DNA of 64,000 bases from positions 14,759,807 through 14,823,806 of the forward strand of contig OU744453.1 of NCBI GenBank assembly GCA_916610825.1, read 5' to 3'. Made by a program: the position numbers and the translations under genes. The notes below the pieces were generated by a model, which made no database searches, had not been told where the DNA came from, and saw only the letters and a program-made list of their open reading frames with translations. The stretch is from Haliclystus octoradiatus (lineage: Eukaryota > Cnidaria > Staurozoa > Stauromedusae > Haliclystidae). Position 1 is the first letter of the stretch. Every line of letters begins with the position of its first letter. This document shows, one piece after another, positions 54,910-64,000 of this stretch.

Positions 54910-56355
54910 CGCATAGATGCATAAATGAATGTTTCCAGATAATGACCAAGATCAAAGGTAGATTTCGAGGTGCAAATTAGTATAGGGGTCATCCTCATCA
55001 TAACTGTCGCTGTATAATTTTTATCCAGAAATCTTCACCGACATTTGCAAATATCGCTGAAAATGTCAACATTTTGGAAAAATACTTTATAGATTTTCAT
55101 TATTAGGGTTGTATGGCACAAATTTACCATACTAAGCATGCGCAATGTCCTTTGGACGCGTAATTTTGGATACGTCACAAAATTCATTGGATTCTATTCA
55201 TTTTTGGGGCTTACATACTGAGCTAGTTTCAAACATCACGACGCTCGCGTCAAACGATTAAAAAAGTTCAGTATTGTTTACGCGCATTGTATGGTGCGAT
55301 CAACTTCCGTCAAAGCGACAAGAAGGTGATAAAAAGTCAACACTTTCCTAGCATCATAGATTAGACTGAAGGATACTTCTTAACCATGAGTCAAACAATA
55401 TGGAGGTCTGGAACAGTAGATACGATTTTGAAATAGAAATTAACGCCACACTCAGTTGTATTTTTCACAACAAAGTGGCTAATTATATGTTGGCATGGCA
55501 ACACTTCCGAATTTCATTGATGTTGCCAAAAATTGGTGCAGTGTAAAATTTTCTGTTACAGTATGTTTTTTGCAATAACTCAAAAAAATAATCTGGGCAT
55601 CCCCAATTTTTATTCACCATACCCCTTGAAGTATACTTTCACATCAATAACGTGAAATTAAAATAAATCCAACAGAAGGAAGTGTTTCAAAAACGTTGAT
55701 TAGTTATAAATATAGGGTAAATTTCGCTCCCACAAATTTTCCAATTTACATTTCATTTCACAACACATAATATTCCAAATACTTTTATCAACTGTTTGTG
55801 TTGATTCATTGAATGATGTGACTATCAATCCATTTATGTATCTTTTCTATGAAAAATTATTGTTTTTTTTAACGTGTATTATTACTGACGTAAAAAGGGG
55901 GGTAACTCCAAAGCCTCATAGCCCCAAAATGTATTAGGGAACACCCCTTTTTTATTCCGAAAAATTGAAGTTTTGAAAGCCTAACTTCTATTCTGTAAAT
56001 TAAAAAAAAAAATTCAACTGAAGGTAGATTCTGGCTTCTGGATAAATGTTCTAATCAAACCAAGCATGATAATTAACAAAAAATCGATTAAATTTTAATT
56101 TGGTTGATAGATTGACAGTATTTGCAATAATAGTCAACTCAGCAAACTTGATTTTAATTAAAAATCATTATTATATCTGATTTGGACTGCGATTGATTTC
56201 GTTCAAAGTTCAGTTTGGTATAGTAAGGTTCAATGAGTGTGCGGAGAAGAGAATGCTTCCAAATATATAAACAGTTTAACATTACTATGAAGAAATTTCA
56301 GTAGTGAATAGTGATGCTTACAGATGGGACTGTAGAACAATGGTGACAACTTCTC
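54910..56355. other. No gene recognised; MITE-end remnant
   Basis: AT-rich sequence with A/T runs. A GGGGGGTAACTCC segment near 55897 resembles one terminus of the MITE at 37951. Nothing else was supported. Confidence 0.45.
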
Positions 56356-56526
56356 GCCTGCGAAAACAGTTTAGGAGTTCTTGAACAGATCATGAACAGT
56401 TACTGAATGTTTAATGGCCCCCAAATTTTTACAAACTGTTATGATTTGTTCATGAACTAATGATGAACTGTCCGTGAGGGTTCATGAACTGTTTAAATGA
56501 AATCCTGAACTGTATTTTTGCAGGGC
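56356..56526. mobile_element. ~170-bp TIR element
   Basis: Left end GCCTGCGAAAACAGTTTAGG and the reverse complement of the right end (GCCCTGCAAAAATACAGTTC then AGG) match with small gaps. Inner words GATCATGAACAGTT and GTTCATGAACTGTTT also pair. It is non-coding, in the form of a non-autonomous DNA transposon. Confidence 0.65.
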
Positions 56527-57210
56527 AAGCAAGTACAAGTGGAGCATTAATGTATAAACTGTGGGAAGTAGGGGGAAATTGAAATAGCTGGGAGGAAGGG
56601 GGCAAATAACGAATAAGGGTGCTATCCGAGCTAAAAAAACATTCACCCTACAGGCTTGTGTTTTTCTAATGCTTTCTTGTGTCTCGCAAGATCCTGTGAC
56701 CCACATAGGCCTATAAAGATCATAAAATAGCTGAATTGTCATAGAATGTACACAGACCTGAATACTCAAATTGCTATATTGATTTCATTGTGAATAATCC
56801 ATGTCAAAGTATCAACATGCCTCGACTGCTTTAAAAAGCATTTATAAAAGCTGCTTCATGAAGTCATGATCATTCACAACAGCATAAATATATTATTATT
56901 TATATGTATTAATTATATCAATAACTAAAAGTCCTGCTTATCTTGAAGTTACATAATTAAATACATTTATTTATTTTTACATTAGATGTCGTATATCACA
57001 TAATTGATGTTACGATTTGTCCATTATCACATTTGAAGTCTTGCAATTTGATGAAACTTCATAAACCTTTATATTAGCCCCCATTTTAGGTAACGATACA
57101 AATTATAAACTACTATTTCCAATCTAATGATTTTACTAGTATGCCTGTTCAATAATCATCTTTTCAAACTGATGTATGATATTTTTCTTGGGTTAGATAA
57201 ATTTAATTAT

Positions 57211-57216
57211 TTTATT
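57211..57216 (-). other. Candidate polyadenylation signal for selenophosphate synthetase
   Basis: TTTATT on + reads AATAAA on -, about 50 bp beyond the TAA at 57266-57268. Confidence 0.45.
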
Positions 57217-57265
57217 ATTACTTAAGTTTGTATTAATTCATTAAATTAATCAGTCCATACCGTTC

Positions 57266-59517
57266 TTAAGCTTCAATTATTTTGATATCTTCAGCTAGGA
57301 TTGCGTCTCTTGATCCAGATATAACATCACCTATAATCCATGCGGGATAACCATCTTCCTTTTCAAGCTGTCGACAATATCCTTCTGCTTGATCTTTTGG
57401 TAGACAAACAAGCAGCCCACCTGAAAAAAATCAATTAAAATCCATTAGACATTACTGACACCATAACCGTGAAAAAGCGTTAGGCCTACATGCCATGGCG
57501 ATTTTATGACATTTTAACATTTTAATATCGTAAATACGGATGTTTTCATGGTTTTCCAATTTTTTTTTTCATGGCTTACAAAATTTATGGTTTTCATTTT
57601 TCACATTTTCATGGTGTTTTCATGGCTTTAGTGTTGGTAGTGATAGGTAGTAAAAAGTAGCATAGATATACCAGCCACAAGGTTTGTTTCTGAAACCATA
57701 GGGTATGTGAACTAATGTGTGATTTCCTGCCCATCGGAAATAGCACCTATCTAAATAGCACACCGGTTTATGCTCTGCCACAAAACATCAATTGACATAA
57801 AATCACAAGTCTTCTTCAAACACGTTAAATAGTTATCAGCCGTCATAATGATCTTAATGATAATACGACGTAACTAGTGCACAAATTATATCCCAAACTC
57901 ATGGGAACTTGTTGGGCGGAAAATCACACTTTGGTTCACATACCCCGATGGTTTCAGAAACAACCCCGGGACGGATGGTACATGTATCCAGAATCGAGCC
58001 ATGATGTTAACATTATCTTGAAAACGGTGAAAAGAGGGGTTTGAAAATAGCAGTTATATAAAATTTAGGATAAAGTAAGTTTAGAATACAAGTTTAAATA
58101 AATTGATTCATTCGTTCAGTCTTGGGGGATTCTGGAGGCCCAGCGTCGATTGGGCACATAGCACAGAATCCAGGTAAGTGGCTGTGAAGTATACCGAAAA
58201 CCAAGATCCGCGCATATGAAATCAGGATATGATATAAGGAGATTTTTGATCCAAATCTCAAGAGATTCTGCGCGATTACAGCCTGCATCGCATGAATGTT
58301 CTTGCACTTCTTAGCATTGTGATGCAGTATTTATTAATTGATTTTGATGCAGCCTGCACACAATTTTTTGATTCACACTTTGTTGCTTTCGAGTCTCATT
58401 TGCAAGTACAACAAATATATTATTTGATATGAAAATTCAAGATTGAAATTTTCTTTTATACACCTTTGTTATACTTTTTGTCCTTTGTATATATGTATTT
58501 ATTTGACTATATGAAAAAGATAGTAGTTACTGTATAAGTAGGCCTACAAGTGCCAATATTGAAATGATTTTCATACAATAAGGGAAATCCCATTAAGCAA
58601 CTACTGCTTGTTTTTTTTATTGATTTATTTTGTCAAAAATAAAAATGAGAATTTTGACAGGCAAATAAAGCGAGTGTAAAACAACTCCATTCTCCACTTA
58701 CGTACAGCCTTGAAAAAACCTTGAAGTTATAAAAAATTTATTTAACAGTTACATGATTAATGATTATACTATTTACATAATTGTTGTCATATTCAAAGTT
58801 GTGATTCTACAGAATACTAGGCCTACAGATTGTCTTTAGGAATAGTCCACCTATGCTTCTATTACTATTTTATGCCTCATTATATGCTCTGTCTAACATT
58901 GTCCAGTTTAATTATGTTATGTTAATACAGTCAAACTCGGTAAATATCCCCTCTTTTATTATCCCCATATGAAACTGATTTCTATATTCCATTCTCCATA
59001 CAAACTCTCATAATCCTACATCGTTTAATGTCCCGCTTTTCATCCGTACCAGAGGGGGGGATATTAAGCAAGTTCAACCGTATTTTATATTTTCTCGGAC
59101 CCTGCTTCCAAAGCTCCACAGTCCCGGAATCCCCATTTATCTAACCCCAATTTCAGATCAAAGGGCTTAATAAAGCATACCTGATGTTTCTGCTGAGTAT
59201 CCATCCAATAATTTGAAATTTATACCACAGACTTTATAAACTGCTGTCATATTTGCTAGAATTGGTAATGCATTTATAATAAATGTAACTTCTGCTTCTT
59301 GATTCTCCGCCAAGTTCTTTGCATGACCAATAATACCAAATCCTGTTACATCTGTAGCACCATGTGCCATATATGTATGCATTAGTTTTGCGGCAGTCCT
59401 ATTTAATCTTGCCATTGAATACATTGAATCTTGGTAGGCTTTTCTCACTTGATCTTCGGTAACAACATCTTTGATCTTTGACCAGCGGCTTTCCTTTGGT
59501 GTGAGTAAGCATAAATG
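57266..59517 (-). CDS. SEPHS: Selenophosphate synthetase (selenide, water dikinase), last two exons
   Basis: Exon 59517-59181 (337 bp) joins in phase 1 to exon 57420-57266 (155 bp, ending TAA). The first exon encodes [10 protein letters not shown], then [20 protein letters not shown] and [20 protein letters not shown]. The junction reads [16 protein letters not shown]. The second exon has [16 protein letters not shown] and ends DIKIIEA. This matches the C-terminal part of animal SEPHS1/SEPHS2, which make selenophosphate from selenide and ATP for selenocysteine synthesis, or are Cys/Arg-type paralogues with other roles. The N-terminal exons, including the residue that tells Sec, Cys, Thr and Arg forms apart, are not visible. 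They should lie to the right, beyond the BEL/Pao element. The upstream acceptor directly follows a TA microsatellite; the exon start at 59517 was chosen because it aligns [10 protein letters not shown] with the HQWLDxPE region of vertebrate proteins. Confidence 0.92.
57488..57645. repeat. Dispersed TTTTCATGG-rich repeat in SEPHS intron
   Basis: Second copy of the sequence at 21228-21376, with the same order of words (CATTTTAATATCGTAAATAC, GGATGTTTTCATGG, TTTAGTGTTGGTAGTG). It sits in the intron between the two SEPHS exons. Confidence 0.6.
57670..57980. mobile_element. ~310-bp TIR element in SEPHS intron
   Basis: Left segment TTTGTTTCTGAAACCATAGG then GTATGTGAAC; the right segment GTTCACATACCCCGATGGTT then TCAGAAACAACCCC is its reverse complement with few mismatches. 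The GGTTTCAGAAA word is shared with the MITE at 17545-17628, so they may belong to one family. Confidence 0.65.
57981..59180. other. SEPHS intron, nothing further recognised
   Basis: AT-rich intronic DNA. The overlapping - strand frames at 58094-58307 have no motif or splice context. A short AAACTCGGTAAATATCCCCT/GGGGGGATATTAAGC pair near 58935-59070 could be ends of another small inverted-repeat element. Confidence 0.4.
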
Positions 59518-59518
59518 C

Positions 59519-59543
59519 TATATATATATATATATATATATAT
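59519..59543. repeat. (TA)n dinucleotide repeat at SEPHS splice acceptor
   Basis: About 12 TA units directly abut the inferred acceptor of the SEPHS exon ending at 59517, where a polypyrimidine tract would normally be. Confidence 0.9.
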
Positions 59544-60423
59544 GTAGGCCTAAGGTTTTTTTCAAGGGTCCACAATCCTGGTAAGCTCGTTTGAGGAGGG
59601 GAAGGCTAGCAAAATTCAGAAAGAAAAGACAAAATGCTGGACATGAAACTAAAATAATTTGTGTAAAAAAGTAAAATTTTGATTTTACATTTTTATGTCA
59701 GTAAATTTACTCAAACGTTATCTAAAACGTTGAGGTTTGCGGATGGTAAAACATTTTGTCAGACTCTTTTCACAAGGCTTCAAATAGTCAGGAAAATTCT
59801 CAGAATGTCATGTGTTGACAATGAACAACGCGTTTTAGCATAGACGACGAATGGGAAACTAATCGCATTTGGTGAAGATATGAGTTTGTTTTCATTTATA
59901 CGCGCTATATTTGACTTTTTTACTTTGTGGAGATAAAGTTGCTAAATCAATTACAATTAGACTGATGACAGGTGCGTCAAAAATAATATTCTTTATTAAT
60001 GCTAAAATTACTTTTGTTGGCTCAATTTTGATCAAATGAACTCCCTAAGTCAAAGCAACAGCTGTAGTGTCTGGTACTGGAAAGTTTATTTGTCAGTTAT
60101 TTAATGAAATTTTGATAAAATATGTATGATCCATGTCACCCCACTAAAATGGTCGGTCTTCCGCACTAAATATTTGAAAAATTGCTACATTTATGTAATT
60201 GATATTCTTACCCTTTTGAATTGAGCATGTTGGCTAATTAATGACATAAAATTTGTTACATTTGCACAACTGTTGTGAATACAGACTCTTAATTCATATA
60301 TCGTAATTAACGTAATCAATGAACTTCTTATTATAGCATATTTAATCTTATAGCCTTGCCAAGTATAAATTTTTCCTGTCTCCATGATACAATGTCTTTA
60401 ATAGTATAATTAGTATATAACAT
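59544..60423. other. SEPHS intron up to retroelement, no exon recognised
   Basis: No segment encoding the upstream part of SEPHS was seen. The short frame at 60191-60385 (-) has no relevant motif. Confidence 0.45.
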
Positions 60424-60933
60424 CCTGACTATAGTCACGAACACGGAACAGTTGCGGTCGTGGCTAGACCGGGTGTAACCGGCTTATTGTTGTAGATGTT
60501 ATTTAGTTTACCTTTATTTATTTCCATGTATTTAGTAATTACTGTATTATATTCTAGACTAGACTGGTAGTTAATTAGTTAATATTGACGCCATTAAAAA
60601 TAGTATAAAAACCGTGTAAAATTAGTATTACGGCAGTAGCAATTGCAATATATAGAAGAACCTAGAAGTTGGAAAAAGCCGTCAAGCCGTGGTAAAGCTA
60701 CCGATGTAAGTTAACGCTGTCACTATAATCACTATTTTATAACCTTAGTTTGTATTTTATAGCCTTATTTTGTATTTATTCATTTAACTTATCTTTGTAT
60801 ATTTCATTGCCTTTTATAGTGAATTTATTAAACTGTCAATTAATATCAATCTGCTACGACTCGACTCATTCCTATCTCTTCGAAACACAAAGATTCAATC
60901 GAAGCCAAAAGTTCACAGCCAGTGTCCAGAAGA
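60424..60933 (+). other. BEL/Pao 5' LTR and leader, boundaries uncertain
   Basis: Non-coding and upstream of the Gag start. A TATAAAA box at 60604-60610 fits an LTR promoter. The left edge (TGACTATAGTCACG near 60424, or TGTAACCGG near 60473) and the right edge (near 60888, CGAAACACA) are guesses; no second LTR is in the window for comparison. A clear TGG-type primer-binding site was not seen. Confidence 0.4.
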
Positions 60934-63900
60934 ATGGAATCCAACGATAAAATAGTAGCTGAACGTCAGCGAAGAACAAGTAAAGGACGCGTAACAAGAA
61001 TCATAAGAAAGTTATGCATAGCAGTAGAAAAAGATACTTGTGACGACGAAGAACTCAGTGGTGATCTAAAGACATTAGAAAGAACCTACAACGATGCAGA
61101 AGTCTCACATGAAAACTACACAATGATGTTGTCCGACGACGAAGGGGCAATGGATAGTACATGGATTGATCTCCTGTTTGATGAAATGTGTGAAGTTAGA
61201 ACAAGAGTCAGAACACACATACGCCATATTACAGAAAACAAACAGAAGACAGTATCAACTAAGCCTGGAGTGAAAGAAACTTCAGCACAAGAAACAACAC
61301 CAACAACCGATGAATCAATTACGAGTAATGTTGGTGAAAACAATGCAAACTCACCTGCTCAACAGCCAGACTTGGACAAATTAGATGATAATAATGAAAT
61401 GCCAGAATTAGAAACCATTGGTGATATTACCGTAACGTCAATTAATTCTACCATATCAAGTCAACAACCAACGAGCAATGAAACAATAAGCCAAACAACC
61501 AATGAAGGTACACCCAAAGAGAAGATAGAAGACAGTAATACAAATCAGAACAATATGAAGCCGATCAACAGTTTTGTACGACACAAACTTGAATTGCCGT
61601 ATTTCTCAGGTTCGTTGAGAGATTACAGAAAGTTTAAGTCAACATACAAGACATTGGTTGATAACGATGGTACAGCTACCAACACCAAACTCCATGTTTT
61701 ACGAGGACGGTTGTCAAGAATACCAGCAAAGTTGATATCCAATATAGAAGACTACAATTTGGCCTGGAAGAAATTGGACATCACTTACGGCAGAGACGAC
61801 CAGCTAACAGATGTCTGTTATTTAGAAATAGAGAAATTATCAAAACAAAGATCAGGCGATGCCTTTGGTTTTCTCAATTTTGCGGCAACAATACAGGACA
61901 TAGTTATTCAACTCGTTAACGCACAATGCGAAGCCGATTTGCAATCAAAAGGATTGTTAAAGACTATAGTAAATAAAATGACGGATCAAGACAGAGAGCG
62001 ATGGGGCAGAGAAGTAAGTGAGAAAAGAAAGCCAAACACTGTCCGTGGATTGAGCGAATGGCTGGAATCGGAAAGCATCATCAAAAGTCAGGCATATTCG
62101 TTAGAGCCATTCTCTGGCAGTGGACGTCAAAAGCAACACTTATCGACTTCAGCCAACACAGCCCAAACAAGAGACAAAAAGAGATATAGACAATGCCCAT
62201 TGTGTGAAGATAATCATTTCATACAAGATTGCTCAAAGTTCTTAGACGTAAACATTGACGATAGATGGACATTAGTCAAAGATAATAAACGCTGTTTCTG
62301 TTGTCTCAAACAAGGACATGGTATAAGGGAATGCAGAAGTCTCCAAGAATGCACATCAGAAGGCTGCAAAAAGAAACACCATCCAACACTTCATCAAGAT
62401 GTACCAGTGGCAAGTGCAACGTCAACCAGAGGTGATCAAACAATATTACCAATAGCAAGAGTATTAGTAAAAGGTAAAAATGGTAAAGAAAAGAAGGCCA
62501 ATGTTCTCATAGATTCTGGTGCACAGATTTCCTTCATCAGAGAAGACTTCGCCAATGAGCTAGGATTGACTGGAAAGACGACGTCATTAAACCTGTCCGT
62601 GGTTGGTGGTAAAGAGAATAGATGCCAGTCCAGAAAGATCACAGTTGAGATGAAACCAATCACAAAAGAAGGACAAACGGTTAAAGTGGATACATTGGAA
62701 ATCAAGAAGATATGTGCTGACGTAAACGCGTTCTCTATTGATGACATCAAAGGTCTAAAACATCTAGAAGACATTGAACTCCACTACGAAACAGGACCAA
62801 TAGATATTTTAGTTGGCGTCGACCATCCAGATCTACACATTGGAGAACACAGAACTGGTGAAAGAGGGATGCCAATAGCAACAAAGACCAAACTTGGTTG
62901 GGTACTTTTCGGGCCTATAAAGTCAGAGTCAAAAGGAAAGAACAGGGTGCTTGCAGTTAACAACATTGAAGGTATCAAAGAAGAGCAACCAATTGATTTA
63001 GCAGCCTTTTGGGAAACAGAAAGTTTTGGAGTCAGGCCAAAGACATGTGAATGCCTACCATCAACGATGTCAGATGAAGATGAAAAGGCTGCCAATCTAC
63101 TGAGAAAATCATGCACGAAGATTGACGATCGATATGAAATTGCCCTACCATGGAAAGAAGACCTAGCAACATTACCAAATAACTACACATTGGCCCTAAA
63201 AAGGTTGGAATCAACAGAGAGAAAATTATCCAAAACTGAACAATTTGCAGTAGAGTACAACAAGCAAATAATGGAGTATGTCAGTTTAGGATTTGCAAGA
63301 AAACTAACAGATGATGAAATCAGCAAATATGAAGGTCCAATATACTACATAGCACATCATGCCGTCATCAGAAGTGACAAGACTACGACGCCCATCAGAA
63401 TAGTGTTTGACTCATCAGCAAAGTTTGAAGGGAAAAGCTTGAATGACCATCTAATGAAAGGACCAGACCTTCTCAATTCACTATTTGGCGTCATCACAAG
63501 ATTCAGAGAGAATGAAGTTGGGATATGCACTGACATAAGTAAAATGTTTCCACAAATCAAGATGCCGGTCGCAGATCAACATGTGCACAGGTTCCTATGG
63601 CGAAATATGGATACAACTAGCAAGCCACAAGTATACATGATGCAAAGAGTCACCTTTGGGGATAAACCAGCACCAGCAATGGCACAGACAGTGTTACGAA
63701 TGACAGCAGAAGCCAACATCGAAAGTCACCCTCAAGCAGCGGCATCGATCATCACCAACGCCTACATGGACGACATATGCGACAGTGTATCGAGCAAAGA
63801 GGAAGCAGAGAACTTAACAAGTCAACTAACAGAAACCTTGGCAACTGGAGGGTTCAAGTTGAAAAAGTGGACATCAAACTGTAAAGAACTGACGGTGATA

Positions 63901-64000
63901 CAAGGCGATGATAAGAGCATGGATGAACCAAGGGACATAGATCACAAAGAAGAGAAGGTTTTGGGAACAATTTGGAAGCCACAAACAGATGAGATATCAT
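60934..64000 (+). CDS. BEL/Pao Gag-protease-reverse transcriptase polyprotein (partial)
   Basis: Open from ATG 60934 to the window end, at least 1,022 codons. The N-terminal ~215 residues are charged and Q/N/T-rich. Then comes a Gag core of the DUF1759 type (KLELPYFSGSLRDYRKFKST, about residue 217 onward). Zinc knuckles follow: CPLCEDNHFIQDC (from residue 421), CFCCLKQGHGIREC, and a third Cys/His cluster. The retropepsin-like motif LIDSGAQISF is near residue 527 (DUF1758 type). RT blocks are VFDSSAKFEGKSLND, TDISKMFPQIKM, MQRVTFGDKPAPAMA and YMDD at about residue 944. SLND plus the YMDD context are typical of BEL/Pao, not Gypsy or Copia. It packages, matures and copies the element's RNA. The polyprotein continues beyond the window. 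Confidence 0.92.
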   Translation, partial: MESNDKIVAERQRRTSKGRVTRIIRKLCIAVEKDTCDDEELSGDLKTLERTYNDAEVSHENYTMMLSDDEGAMDSTWIDLLFDEMCEVRTRVRTHIRHITENKQKTVSTKPGVKETSAQETTPTTDESITSNVGENNANSPAQQPDLDKLDDNNEMPELETIGDITVTSINSTISSQQPTSNETISQTTNEGTPKEKIEDSNTNQNNMKPINSFVRHKLELPYFSGSLRDYRKFKSTYKTLVDNDGTATNTKLHVLRGRLSRIPAKLISNIEDYNLAWKKLDITYGRDDQLTDVCYLEIEKLSKQRSGDAFGFLNFAATIQDIVIQLVNAQCEADLQSKGLLKTIVNKMTDQDRERWGREVSEKRKPNTVRGLSEWLESESIIKSQAYSLEPFSGSGRQKQHLSTSANTAQTRDKKRYRQCPLCEDNHFIQDCSKFLDVNIDDRWTLVKDNKRCFCCLKQGHGIRECRSLQECTSEGCKKKHHPTLHQDVPVASATSTRGDQTILPIARVLVKGKNGKEKKANVLIDSGAQISFIREDFANELGLTGKTTSLNLSVVGGKENRCQSRKITVEMKPITKEGQTVKVDTLEIKKICADVNAFSIDDIKGLKHLEDIELHYETGPIDILVGVDHPDLHIGEHRTGERGMPIATKTKLGWVLFGPIKSESKGKNRVLAVNNIEGIKEEQPIDLAAFWETESFGVRPKTCECLPSTMSDEDEKAANLLRKSCTKIDDRYEIALPWKEDLATLPNNYTLALKRLESTERKLSKTEQFAVEYNKQIMEYVSLGFARKLTDDEISKYEGPIYYIAHHAVIRSDKTTTPIRIVFDSSAKFEGKSLNDHLMKGPDLLNSLFGVITRFRENEVGICTDISKMFPQIKMPVADQHVHRFLWRNMDTTSKPQVYMMQRVTFGDKPAPAMAQTVLRMTAEANIESHPQAAASIITNAYMDDICDSVSSKEEAENLTSQLTETLATGGFKLKKWTSNCKELTVIQGDDKSMDEPRDIDHKEEKVLGTIWKPQTDEIS

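Larger units (their letters stand above)
60424..64000 (+). mobile_element. BEL/Pao LTR retrotransposon, 5' part
   Basis: Non-coding leader/LTR-like sequence (about 60424-60933) precedes an ORF with Gag, zinc knuckles, aspartic protease and BEL/Pao-type RT, running past the window edge. RNase H, integrase and the 3' LTR would lie outside. It is inserted on the opposite strand to SEPHS, probably in an intron upstream of the exons seen here. The frame has no stop over more than 1,000 codons, so the copy is probably young. Confidence 0.9.

Noticed and set aside
61116..63560. Minus-strand ORFs within the BEL/Pao element
   Set aside because: They are shadows of the long + strand polyprotein frame.

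Overview
This is AT-rich eukaryotic nuclear DNA, most likely from a marine invertebrate animal. The signs are spliced genes with GT-AG introns of about 0.1 to 5 kb, animal families (leukotriene A4 hydrolase, selenophosphate synthetase, C2H2 zinc fingers), and abundant Penelope-like, LINE, BEL/Pao and short inverted-repeat elements. A tunicate or similar deuterostome would fit, but nothing seen fixes the taxon. No bacterial operon, CRISPR array, rRNA or tRNA gene was recognised.

Layout. 1-7962: a Penelope-like retroelement (PLE) bounded by copies of a direct repeat of at least 437 bp. It has a Gag-like ORF1 and a reverse transcriptase (RT) ORF in the same frame, separated by one TAG codon, and a long non-coding 3' part. 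7963-11831: no gene, only short repeats. 11832-13981 (-): three exons of a haem-oxygenase-like protein, 5' end not found. 14149-19460: a repeat-rich block with a tandem duplication carrying a hairpin MITE in two states, a decayed LINE, a dispersed repeat with a MITE insertion, and a minisatellite. 19923-34090 (+): eight exons of a leukotriene A4 hydrolase/aminopeptidase gene, C-terminal part only. 35584-43039 (-, perhaps from 47238): a multi-exon zinc-finger gene, one intron of which is almost entirely (TAA)n. 48660-49948 (+): two exons of an unrecognised membrane protein. 53991-54909 (+): two exons of an unrecognised C-terminus. 57266-59517 (-): the last two exons of selenophosphate synthetase. 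60424-64000 (+): the 5' part of a BEL/Pao element with an open Gag-protease-RT frame that runs off the window.

The genes are ordinary unlinked animal genes and do not form a pathway. The least ordinary structure is the PLE: an apparently young copy without a recognisable GIY-YIG domain, with an RS-rich ORF1 in frame with the RT and a very long 3' region. A second oddity is that the divergent haem-oxygenase-like and LTA4H-like genes both lack their 5' exons in the roughly 6 kb of repeats between them. That could mark a rearrangement, an assembly join or truncated genes.

Exon joins were worked out by hand from open frame, GT/AG sites and matching codon phase. All family calls come from recognising motifs, not from a database search.
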